DNA from: Streptomyces sp. H39-S7
Lineage (GTDB): Bacteria > Actinomycetota > Actinomycetes > Streptomycetales > Streptomycetaceae
Direction of reading: 5' to 3'
NCBI RefSeq assembly: GCF_027158205.1
Contig: NZ_JAPVLU010000024.1
Span: 1-64,000, forward strand
DNA length: 64,000 nucleotides
Below, piece after piece: positions 53,500 through 61,248 of this stretch (positions are counted from its first letter, which is position 1; every line of letters starts with the position of its first letter). Under the pieces are notes generated by a model. The model was given only the letters and a program-made list of their open reading frames with translations, had not been told where the DNA came from and ran no database searches. A program made the position numbers and the translations under genes.

Positions 53500-55128
53500 A
53501 TGCCGTCTTACCTGTCGCCGGGCGTATACGTGGAAGAGGTGGCCAGCGGCTCTCGTCCCATCGAGGGGGTCGGCACCTCGGTGGCCGCATTCGTCGGGCT
53601 GGCGCCCGAGGGCCCACTGAACGAACCGACGCTGGTCACCAACTGGACGCAGTACGTCGCCTCCTTCGGCGAGTTCACCGACGGCTACTTCCTGGCGCAC
53701 TCGGTGTACGGCTTCTTCAACAACGGCGGGTCCGCCGCCTATGTGGTCCGGGTGGGCGGGACGCCCGGCGGAGTGGCGGGCGCGCCGGGCGAAGGCGCCG
53801 ACCCGGTCGGCGGACGGCGTGGCCGGTCGTCGGTCGCAAGCGGTGCGGCGGCCCCCGCCGCGCTCACTGCCGGGCAGGCGCAGGCACTGGGGACGTTCAA
53901 GGTGTCGGCCGTCGCACCCGGCGAGAGCGGCACGCTCAGCGTCGAGGTCACGGACGCCGAGGGCGAGGGCCCCGCCGAGCGGTTCCGGCTGCTGGTCAAG
54001 GACGGCGCGAAGGCCGTCGAGACCTTCGACGTCTCGGCGAAGAAGGGCGCCCGCAACTATGTGGTCACCCAGGTCAAGGAACACTCCAAGCTGATCTCCG
54101 TGCAGGAGGGCGTCGCGGCCTCGCAACTCGCCCGCCCCGACAACCAGACGGTCGCGCTCGAGGCGCCGGTCGCCGCCCCGCAGACCCCCGCGGTCCCGGA
54201 CGCGGTGGAGGACGAGTCCGTCGGCATCGCCGAGTACCTGGGCGACTCCTCGGACCGTACCGGCTTCGGCGGCCTCGAAGCCGTGGACGAGATCTCGATG
54301 GTCGCCGTCCCCGACCTGATGGCCGCCTACCAGCGCGGCGCGATCGACCTGGACGCCGTGAAGGCCGTCCAGCTCGGTCTGATCGCCCACTGCGAACTGA
54401 TGGGCGACCGGCTCGCGATCATCGACCCGCCGCCCGGCCTCAATGCCCGGCAGATCAGGGTCTGGCGTCTGGAGACGTCCAACTACGACTCCAAGTACGC
54501 CGCGCTCTACTACCCGTGGATCAAGGTCTTCGACCCGGCCAGCGGCCAGTCCCGGCTGATCCCGCCGAGCGGTCACATCGCCGGTATCTGGGCCCGCAAC
54601 GACTTCGAGCGCGGCGTGCACAAGGCCCCCGCCAACGAGGTCATCCGCGGCGCTGTCGACCTGGAGATGCAGATCACCCGGGGCGAGCAGGACCTGCTCA
54701 ACCCGATCGGCGTCAACTGCATCCGTACCTTCCCCGGCCGCGGCATCCGCGTCTGGGGTGCGCGCACCCTCTCCTCCGACCCGGCCTGGCGCTACCTCAA
54801 CGTCCGCAGGTACTTCAACTACCTGGAGGAGTCGATCCTCAACGGCACGCAGTGGGTCGTGTTCGAGCCCAACGACCAGGCGTTGTGGGCCCGGATCAGG
54901 CGGAACATCTCCGCGTTCCTGGTGACGGAGTGGCGCAGCGGGGCCCTGTTCGGCGCCACGCCGGAGGACGCCTACTACGTGAAGTGCGACGCCGAGACCA
55001 ACCCGGTGGAATCGGTGGATCTGGGACGGGTCATCTGCCAGATCGGTGTCTCACCGGTCAAGCCGGCGGAGTTCGTGATCTTCCGGCTGGCCCAGTTCTC
55101 CGGCGGCAGCGGCGAGTTGGAGGAGTAG
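53500..55128 (+). CDS. CIS contractile sheath protein
   Basis: 542 aa from ATG 53500 behind CGAGGAGAG. The phage tail-sheath start SYLSPGVYVEEVASGSRPIEGVGTS and the C-terminal block (WGARTLSSDPAWRYLNVRRYFNYLEESI, FEPNDQALWARIRRNI, LFGATPEDAYYVKCD) are clear sheath signatures. Residues 85-240 form a variable, Ala/Val-rich surface insertion. It polymerises around the tube and contracts. A single sheath gene is seen, unlike the three of Afp/PVC. Confidence 0.92.
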   Translation: MPSYLSPGVYVEEVASGSRPIEGVGTSVAAFVGLAPEGPLNEPTLVTNWTQYVASFGEFTDGYFLAHSVYGFFNNGGSAAYVVRVGGTPGGVAGAPGEGADPVGGRRGRSSVASGAAAPAALTAGQAQALGTFKVSAVAPGESGTLSVEVTDAEGEGPAERFRLLVKDGAKAVETFDVSAKKGARNYVVTQVKEHSKLISVQEGVAASQLARPDNQTVALEAPVAAPQTPAVPDAVEDESVGIAEYLGDSSDRTGFGGLEAVDEISMVAVPDLMAAYQRGAIDLDAVKAVQLGLIAHCELMGDRLAIIDPPPGLNARQIRVWRLETSNYDSKYAALYYPWIKVFDPASGQSRLIPPSGHIAGIWARNDFERGVHKAPANEVIRGAVDLEMQITRGEQDLLNPIGVNCIRTFPGRGIRVWGARTLSSDPAWRYLNVRRYFNYLEESILNGTQWVVFEPNDQALWARIRRNISAFLVTEWRSGALFGATPEDAYYVKCDAETNPVESVDLGRVICQIGVSPVKPAEFVIFRLAQFSGGSGELEE

Positions 55129-55158
55129 AACGTCCCACACCCGCGAGCTTCCCTTGAC

Positions 55159-55189
55159 AGCTCGTTCAGCTCGTTCAGCTCGTTCAGCC
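55159..55189. repeat. 9-bp tandem repeat before the tube gene
   Basis: AGCTCGTTC occurs three times head to tail (55159-55185) followed by a partial AGCC. TTGACA at 55154-55159 abuts the array, but no -10 stands at the right distance. The array lies in the 95-bp gap between the sheath and tube genes. Confidence 0.5.
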
Positions 55190-55223
55190 ACAGGCCCCAG
55201 CACCAGTAGAAGGAACGGCTTTC

Positions 55224-55667
55224 ATGAGTCTCTCTCAGGGTGACGCCCTCACAACCCACAACTTCGGCCTCCAGATCGACGGAGTCATGGTCGAGTACCT
55301 CCACGCCGTGGGCGAGGTGGGGATGGAACAGGACGTCATCGAGTACCAGCAGGTCTCGGCGAACGGCCAGCCGATCACCAGGAAGATGCCCGGCGTGAAG
55401 AAGGCCGGGGAGACCACGGTCACGCGCGGTATGGAGCAGTCCACCGCCTTCACCGAGTGGATCAACGCTTCACTGCGCGGCGACATGGGCTCGGCCCGCA
55501 AGAACGCGAGCATCATCTACATGGACTACCAGTACAACCCGGTCCGCCGTCAGCACCTGCGCAACGCCTGGTGCACCAAGGTGATGGGCGCGGCGGCGAC
55601 GGCGGGCGAAGCCTCCGTGATGACCGAGACCGTCACGATCGTCTACGAAGAGCTGGTCACTGAGTAA
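55224..55667 (+). CDS. CIS inner tube protein
   Basis: 147 aa. The start SLSQGDALTTHNFGLQIDGV and the segment VTRGMEQSTAFTEWIN fit gp19/Hcp-like tail-tube proteins. It stacks as rings inside the sheath. The next start codon overlaps its stop (TAATG). Confidence 0.9.
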   Translation: MSLSQGDALTTHNFGLQIDGVMVEYLHAVGEVGMEQDVIEYQQVSANGQPITRKMPGVKKAGETTVTRGMEQSTAFTEWINASLRGDMGSARKNASIIYMDYQYNPVRRQHLRNAWCTKVMGAAATAGEASVMTETVTIVYEELVTE

Positions 55668-56149
55668 TGCGCCGCGGACCTGCCAGGCCCGCCATCGACG
55701 CCGCTGCCGCCACCTCCGCTTACGCGGACGTGGCGGCCCCGGCCGTCGCACCGGCGGAAGCACCGCCCGCACGGCAGCAGTTGCGAACCGAGTTCGCGTT
55801 CGAGTTGCCCCGCGGGTACGTGGACGACATGGGAACCGTGCATCGCGAGGGCGTGATGCGACTGGCGACCGCCCGGGACGAGCTGATCCCGCTGCGGGAC
55901 ATGCGGGTGCAGGAGAACCCCGCGTATCTCTCGGTGGTACTGCTCGGCCGGGTCATCACCCAGTTGGGCACCGTGGCACACATGCACGACGGTGTGGTGG
56001 AGAACATGTTCGCCTCCGACCTCGCCTTTCTGCAGGACTTCTACCGGCAGGTCAACGCCGAGGGCCACACCAGGGCCGGCGTCTCCTGCCCGCACTGCGA
56101 GCAGCCGTTCGAGGTCGAGCTCGGCGGGAGCCGCCTGGGGGAATCGTGA
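55667..56149 (+). CDS. Phage-tail-assembly-like protein with zinc-ribbon-type Cys pair
   Basis: 160 aa. After an Ala/Pro-rich 45-residue N-terminus comes FAFELPRGYVDDMGTVHREGVMRLATARDEL and a helical YLSVVLLGRVITQL core. GVSCPHCEQPFEV near the end has CxxC, possibly half of a metal site. Proteins of this type sit after the tube gene in Streptomyces CIS loci. The function is unknown, and an assembly or baseplate role is likely from context. The stop overlaps the next GTG. Confidence 0.7.
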   Translation: MRRGPARPAIDAAAATSAYADVAAPAVAPAEAPPARQQLRTEFAFELPRGYVDDMGTVHREGVMRLATARDELIPLRDMRVQENPAYLSVVLLGRVITQLGTVAHMHDGVVENMFASDLAFLQDFYRQVNAEGHTRAGVSCPHCEQPFEVELGGSRLGES

Positions 56150-56304
56150 CGTACGCGACCGACCGGATCCATGAGGAGATCGCGTACATCGCTTACCACT
56201 TCCACTGGAACTTGGACGACATCCTGGACCTCGAACACCGTGAGCGGCGGCGATATGCCGAGCAGATCGCCACGTTGGTGACGCGTGCTGCAACGGAGCG
56301 GTGA
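56146..56304 (+). CDS. 52-aa DUF6760-like CIS protein
   Basis: Starts at GTG 56146, overlapping the previous stop (GTGA), and ends with TGA at 56302-56304, which overlaps the next ATG. The sequence TYATDRIHEEIAYIAYHFHW continues with NLDDILDLEHRERRRYAEQI, a helical protein rich in His and Glu. The gene is too short for most ORF cutoffs. Such small proteins follow the tail-assembly-like gene in phage-like loci, as gpT or DUF6760 types. Seen by reading the frame directly. Confidence 0.75.
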   Translation: MTYATDRIHEEIAYIAYHFHWNLDDILDLEHRERRRYAEQIATLVTRAATER

Positions 56305-59300
56305 TGGGCATATTCGACCGGGTCAAGGGCCGGGAGCGGGGCGGGGGCGGTACCGTGCCGAGCCCCGTCCACGAGGTGTCCGCCGGCGACGGTGCCGCTG
56401 CGAGCACCGGCGCCGGGGAAACCGGTGGTTCCGGTAGTTCCGGACGGGGACGTGGCTGGGCCGGCCTGCCACCGATCCAGCGCGCGATGCTGGAGCCGTC
56501 GCGGCAGACGGTCGCGTCCGCGGATTTCGCCGGCTCCCTGAGCACCTGGCAGAACCCCTCCTTCTCCGGGACGCTCTCGCACGCCGTCCTGGACGGTGCC
56601 CCGACCGGTCTCATCAAGGACACGCTGTCGTTCGCCGGGGGGTCCGGGCCGGGCAGCCCCGGCGAGACCTGGCTCTCTCCGCCGGCCGCTGTCGTCGAGC
56701 ACCGTGACGGAGGGGACGGCGATGCGCGCGGTCCGGCCCGCGCGCAGAGTCCCTCGGTCCAGCGCGCCCTGGGTCCGCGGGGCGCCCCCGCACGGCCCCG
56801 GCCGCGGCCCGCGCCCACGGCGCTGACCCGGGCTTCCGCCCCGAGCGCGGGGCAACGCAGGGCGCTACCCGCGGTGGCAGTGGTGGCGACGGCGCCGAGC
56901 AGGACGACGGCTGCCCCGGCAGCTGCCGGGGCAGCCGCACGGACGTCCGCGCCCACCTCCGCACCCACGTCTGCTCCGACGCCTGTCCGGGTGTCGGAGC
57001 CCGCGTCCTCGTCGTCCGCCAACTCCTCACCGGCGCCCTCCCCCAGCTCTCCTCTTCCTCCTCTCCCGCCTCCCTCCGTGACCCCGGCGGCCGCTGTTCG
57101 CGTCCAGCGCTCGGAGGGGGATCAGGACGGCCCCCGCGGCGGCTCGGCGCGGATCGAGCCGCCGGGCCCCCGGCGGTCGGGTCCGACGGGCGAGCCCAAG
57201 GCAACGCCCCCTGCGGACCGGACCCCTCCGGCTCACACCACCTCATTCCCCGTACAGCGACGTGAGGCGAGCGCTCCCGGCCCGGCGGCCGGACCGGCGG
57301 CCCCCGCGCCCCCTCGGCGCCCGAGGCTCGGGCCTCCGCTGTCGGGACCTGTGGTTTCGCCGACTTCACGGGCACCGCACACTGCACCGACACCGCAGCC
57401 TGCGCCGACCTCGCAGCCTGCACCGGTACAGCAGCGTCATGACAGCGCCGGCCCCGTCGTGCGACCGTCCCCGCAAGGACCGAATCCGCCCGTGGCTCCG
57501 CCGCCGGGCATCTCCGGGGGCGAAGCGCCGTCGAGTCGGGTGAGCGCGTCCGGCGATGACGGGAACGGCGGAACGCCGCCCGTACAGAGGACACCGGCAG
57601 CCGGGCCGCCCGCTGTGGCGCGCCCGTCCGGGACGTCCGGGACGTCCGGGACAGGCACGCCCGGCGCCAGTACACCCGGAGCCCCTGCGTCCGGGCCTCG
57701 TCCTGCCGTCCGGCCGAGGCTGGGCGCTCCGGTGAGTGGACCTGTCGGCGGTCAGGCGGCGAACCCGGCGGCTGCCCCGGCCGTGCGTCGCCAGATCGGT
57801 GCCCCGGCTCCCGGTGGCACACCCCTCGTGCAGAGGTCCCCGATGTCCGGCGGGCCGCCGAGTACCCCGGTGCCGCCATCCGTACGGCCGGCCGCGCGGC
57901 CGGCTCCGGACCCCGCTGCGCCCGCTACCACTCCCCCACCGGAGTTGCCCGTACAGCGGCGCGACCTCACTGACCGCGCGTCATCGAGTGAGCGTCGGGC
58001 GACACCCACCGGGGCCGGTTCGGCCGGCCCGGTCACCGGAGCCGACTCCTCCAAGTCCCTCGACTTCCCCGCAATCTCAAGCCCTTCCCTTTCCGGTACG
58101 GGTGCGAGCGGCGCCGTGCCACAGCCCGGCACCGCCGCCGGGCGTCCCGTCGTTCCGACGCGTGCGCAGTCCGCGGCGACGCCCGGTGCGGCTACGGGGA
58201 CTGCCGCCGGCCCGCTGCCGGTGCAGCGGCTCGCCACCCCGGGGAGAGCCCCCAGTGGTGACGCGCCGACGCCGAGCGGCCCGGGTGGTGGGTCCGGCCC
58301 TGCGGGGAAACCGCCGCTGGGACGGCTTCCCGCGCCTGGCCCTCGTGCGAGCGCCCCTCCGGTTTCTCCACGTCCGGCTGCGGTTCGCAGTCCCGGTCCG
58401 GCAGCCACCGGTCCGGCAGGTGGTGGTGGCGCGTCGGCGCCCAGCGCTCCCGTTCGGCCGCCGATCGGCACCGGCGGGAGCGGCGCCGACAAGGCGACGC
58501 AGTCGACGAGTTCGACGCGGCCCGTTGTGGCGAGCGGATCCGGAGTCCCCCTGTCGGTGGGCGCGCTTCCGACGCAGCGGGCAGCAGTGCCCACCGTGCC
58601 GGTGCGGTGGCCGGGAACGACCTCCGACGCCACGCCCGTGAGTCGCCCACGGTCGGTGCCGGTACTCGGTGCCCGTCCCGCTTCCGGTTCCCTGCCCGTT
58701 TCCCTGCCCGGTTCCGCGGGGGGAGAGCCGCTGCGCCCCGCCGTGAACGCCGCATCCGGATCCGGTCGTCCGGGTGGCTCGCCGCGAGTGCAGCGGTCGT
58801 CCCTTGCCCCGGCCCGCACCTCCGCTCCGGCCCCCCGTACCTCCGTGGCCCCGACGAGCGCCCTGCCATCCGTGGTGCGGGCGCCCGCCGTACCCCTGGC
58901 GTCGGCCGACGTGTCATCGGCGTCGCGGCCACAGCCGATTCGGGTCGCCCCGCTGGTGGGGTCCTCAAGGCCGGTCCCGGTTGCCGGGTTCACACCGTCG
59001 CCGACGGGCAACCCTGCGGCGGCCGCCTCTCCGCGCGCTGTGCAGCGGGCCACCGCTCCCGGAGCACCCGCGCTCCCGGGCGTCCGCAGTGCCGTACGAC
59101 CGCCGTCGCCGGCCACCGCGCCGCCGACGCATAGCGCCCCGACTCCGGTGCGTCTGCACCGCATTCAGACCGCGACCACCGGCAGCGGCACCGGCACCGG
59201 CACCGGCACTGCCACCGTCGGCACTCGTCACCCTGCCGTGCAGCGTTTCGTGGCGCCGTCGCCGGCCGCCCCGTCTGCCACGGTCCGTCCGGTGCCGCGG

Positions 59301-59930
59301 ACAGCCGCCCGTCCCCTGACCACTCCCACCGCGGCGCCCGCGCGACGCGGCGACGAAGGGCACCATCCCCATAGCGTCACGTCGGTCCTCCCGGTCGTTC
59401 AGCGCTCCGCGTCGGCGCCGCCCGTCCCGGGCGGGACCGCCCGTCCGCCGGTGAGGGACACTCCCGACGGCTCCGGTCGCTCCGATGCCTCCGATGCCCC
59501 CAGAGCTTCCGCTGATGCCCCGACCGCCTCCGTGGCCCGGCCGGTCCGCAGCGCTGTCGTGTCCCTGGCGCCGACCCGGCCCGTACCGGCCGCCGCACTC
59601 CCGGTGCAGCGGGCGGCGCCCGCTGTCCCGGCCGGGCGGCCCTCTCCGGCCGCGGCGCCTACGCCGGCCCGCGCAGCGGCCCCCGCCACCGCGCGGGTGT
59701 CCGCCCCGCGCCGCGCCACGTCCGTCGCGGTGCAACGCGGTGGCGACGGCGGGGGGTCCTCGGACAAGCCCGCGCCCTCCGTGACGAGCCAGTTGAAGCC
59801 GCGTGAGTTGAAGGAGGACCAGGTGGCCGAGCTGGTCCACCGGCTGATCGGGCCGATGACACGGTTGCTGCGCACCGAGCTACGGCTCGACCGCGAGCGG
59901 ATCGGCAAGCTGCGCGACCCACGCCACTGA
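56304..59930 (+). CDS. Large disordered Pro/Ala/Ser-rich CIS protein with VQR repeats
   Basis: 1208 aa from ATG 56304 (TGATG overlap). After MGIFDRVKGRERG the protein is almost entirely Pro, Ala, Gly, Ser, Arg and Thr. I count 13 VQR motifs (such as SVQRALG, PVQRTPA, LVQRSPM, AVQRATA, AVQRGGD) plus PIQRAM, VQQR and TQR variants at irregular spacing. The last 55 residues are structured and charged (LKPRELKEDQVAELVHRLIG then TELRLDRERIGKLRD). The role is unknown; a scaffold, docking or cargo-recruiting protein is possible. The low-complexity DNA is real coding sequence by frame continuity. Confidence 0.75.
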   Translation: MGIFDRVKGRERGGGGTVPSPVHEVSAGDGAAASTGAGETGGSGSSGRGRGWAGLPPIQRAMLEPSRQTVASADFAGSLSTWQNPSFSGTLSHAVLDGAPTGLIKDTLSFAGGSGPGSPGETWLSPPAAVVEHRDGGDGDARGPARAQSPSVQRALGPRGAPARPRPRPAPTALTRASAPSAGQRRALPAVAVVATAPSRTTAAPAAAGAAARTSAPTSAPTSAPTPVRVSEPASSSSANSSPAPSPSSPLPPLPPPSVTPAAAVRVQRSEGDQDGPRGGSARIEPPGPRRSGPTGEPKATPPADRTPPAHTTSFPVQRREASAPGPAAGPAAPAPPRRPRLGPPLSGPVVSPTSRAPHTAPTPQPAPTSQPAPVQQRHDSAGPVVRPSPQGPNPPVAPPPGISGGEAPSSRVSASGDDGNGGTPPVQRTPAAGPPAVARPSGTSGTSGTGTPGASTPGAPASGPRPAVRPRLGAPVSGPVGGQAANPAAAPAVRRQIGAPAPGGTPLVQRSPMSGGPPSTPVPPSVRPAARPAPDPAAPATTPPPELPVQRRDLTDRASSSERRATPTGAGSAGPVTGADSSKSLDFPAISSPSLSGTGASGAVPQPGTAAGRPVVPTRAQSAATPGAATGTAAGPLPVQRLATPGRAPSGDAPTPSGPGGGSGPAGKPPLGRLPAPGPRASAPPVSPRPAAVRSPGPAATGPAGGGGASAPSAPVRPPIGTGGSGADKATQSTSSTRPVVASGSGVPLSVGALPTQRAAVPTVPVRWPGTTSDATPVSRPRSVPVLGARPASGSLPVSLPGSAGGEPLRPAVNAASGSGRPGGSPRVQRSSLAPARTSAPAPRTSVAPTSALPSVVRAPAVPLASADVSSASRPQPIRVAPLVGSSRPVPVAGFTPSPTGNPAAAASPRAVQRATAPGAPALPGVRSAVRPPSPATAPPTHSAPTPVRLHRIQTATTGSGTGTGTGTATVGTRHPAVQRFVAPSPAAPSATVRPVPRTAARPLTTPTAAPARRGDEGHHPHSVTSVLPVVQRSASAPPVPGGTARPPVRDTPDGSGRSDASDAPRASADAPTASVARPVRSAVVSLAPTRPVPAAALPVQRAAPAVPAGRPSPAAAPTPARAAAPATARVSAPRRATSVAVQRGGDGGGSSDKPAPSVTSQLKPRELKEDQVAELVHRLIGPMTRLLRTELRLDRERIGKLRDPRH

Positions 59931-59970
59931 CGGGCCCGCGAGAGCCGAGCCGCACGACCTGTCACGTAGC

Positions 59971-60013
59971 CCGTAAACCGTGAGCCGTAAGCCGTAAGCC
60001 GTGAGCCCGTAAG
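59971..60013. repeat. Heptameric CCGTRAR tandem repeat
   Basis: CCGTAAA, CCGTGAG, CCGTAAG, CCGTAAG and CCGTGAG are consecutive (59971-60005), followed by CCCGTAAG. It lies in the 154-bp gap before the tube-initiator gene, which shows no other feature. Confidence 0.55.
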
Positions 60014-60084
60014 TCCAGACCCCGCCCCATGCTCCACCGCCTCAACCCCGAACCCCGCGTGGAACCGCAGGAAGGCCCCACCCG

Positions 60085-60522
60085 ATGCCCCAGGAACTCG
60101 ACGCAGGCTCCACCATCTTCTTCAACCTCACCATCGACGGTGAGAGCCTGGGCAACTTCAACGGTTGTGAAGGGCTCTCCTCCCAGGTCGAGATCGAGCA
60201 GCGGCAGGAGGGCGGCAACAACGGATTCGTCTGGCAGCTGCCCACCCGTGTCACCTTCTCCAACATCACGCTGACCCGGCCCCTCACCGAGGCCACCGCG
60301 AAGGTGGCGGAGTGGATCTCCTCCGTGACCACGGGAGTGACCCGGCCCACCGGACAGATCGCCGCGCTGCGCGCCGACGGCTCGATGGTCGCCCAGTGGG
60401 GGCTGATCGACGTACTCCCGGTGAGCTGGCGCGGTCCTTCCTTCGACCCGGGCAGCCCCGCCGTGGCCACCGAGGTCCTGGAGATCGCCCATCACGGATT
60501 CACGGACGCGGGGGAGGTGTAG
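60085..60522 (+). CDS. CIS tube-initiator / second tube-like protein
   Basis: 145 aa, ATG 60085. LDAGSTIFFNLTIDGESLG, FNGCEGLSSQVEIEQRQEGG and FSNITLTRPLTEATAKVAEWI match the second class of phage tail-tube-like proteins (Afp5/Afp6 or gp54 position). It probably caps the baseplate end of the tube. It is 3 bp upstream of the LysM gene. Confidence 0.85.
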   Translation: MPQELDAGSTIFFNLTIDGESLGNFNGCEGLSSQVEIEQRQEGGNNGFVWQLPTRVTFSNITLTRPLTEATAKVAEWISSVTTGVTRPTGQIAALRADGSMVAQWGLIDVLPVSWRGPSFDPGSPAVATEVLEIAHHGFTDAGEV

Positions 60523-60525
60523 CCG

Positions 60526-61248
60526 ATGAAGCTCCCCAGCTTCGGCATCGGCGACAGCCTGGTGCGGGCGACGCTCGCCATCCATCAGCCACCGATCGGC
60601 AGCAGCACCCGCCCCGGCGCGCTCATGAAGACGTTCAACTTCGACTTCAACCCGTCCCAGTTGTCGCTCACCCGCAGGGCTCTGTGGAAGACCACGCCCA
60701 CCGCCGCGGTGCGGGACGGCGCGGTCCCGGAGTTCATGGGGCCCGAGCCCCGGGAGATGACGGTCGAGATCTTCCTCGACCGCTCCGACAACCCGGACAG
60801 CAACGACGTGCGCAAGAAGGTCGAAGCCCTCTTCTCCTGCTGCGAGACGACCACCGCCAGCATCGCGGCGAACCAGCCGTCGACCCCGTGGGTGGTCTTC
60901 GAGTGGGGTGCCTTCTCCACCGCCCGCTTCAACGCGTACGTCGCCTCCGTGGAAGCCACGTACACCCTCTTCAACACCAATGGGATGCCGATCCGGGCCG
61001 TCTGCCAGGTGAACCTGCACGAGATTCCGAGCAGCACTCTCGGCCAGAACCCCACCTCCGGCGCGCTCACCACCCGCCGGGTGCACCGGGTCGTGGCCGG
61101 CGACTCGCTCCCCCTCCTCGCTTGGCGCGAGTACGGGGACGCCACCGTGTGGCGCACGATCGCCGAGGCCAACGGCATCGACGACCCGAAGGCGCTGACG
61201 CCCGGTGTGGAACTGATGCTGCCCGCCGCGGAAGAGGTCGGCGTCTGA
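60526..61248 (+). CDS. CIS LysM-domain baseplate protein (Afp7-like)
   Basis: 240 aa. The body contains FNFDFNPSQLSLTRRALWKT and a conserved-looking MTVEIFLDRSDNPDSNDVRKKVE. The C-terminal LysM (RVHRVVAGDSLPLLAWREYGDATVWRTIAEAN, then ALTPGVELMLP) spans about 185-235. Afp7/Pvc7-type proteins link the tube initiator to the spike. The TGA overlaps the next ATG. Confidence 0.88.
   Translation: MKLPSFGIGDSLVRATLAIHQPPIGSSTRPGALMKTFNFDFNPSQLSLTRRALWKTTPTAAVRDGAVPEFMGPEPREMTVEIFLDRSDNPDSNDVRKKVEALFSCCETTTASIAANQPSTPWVVFEWGAFSTARFNAYVASVEATYTLFNTNGMPIRAVCQVNLHEIPSSTLGQNPTSGALTTRRVHRVVAGDSLPLLAWREYGDATVWRTIAEANGIDDPKALTPGVELMLPAAEEVGV

Noticed and set aside
56304-59930. Possibility that the low-complexity CIS gene is non-coding or frameshifted
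   Set aside because: The frame is continuous for 1208 codons, begins in a TGATG overlap and ends with a charged, structured-looking C-terminus.
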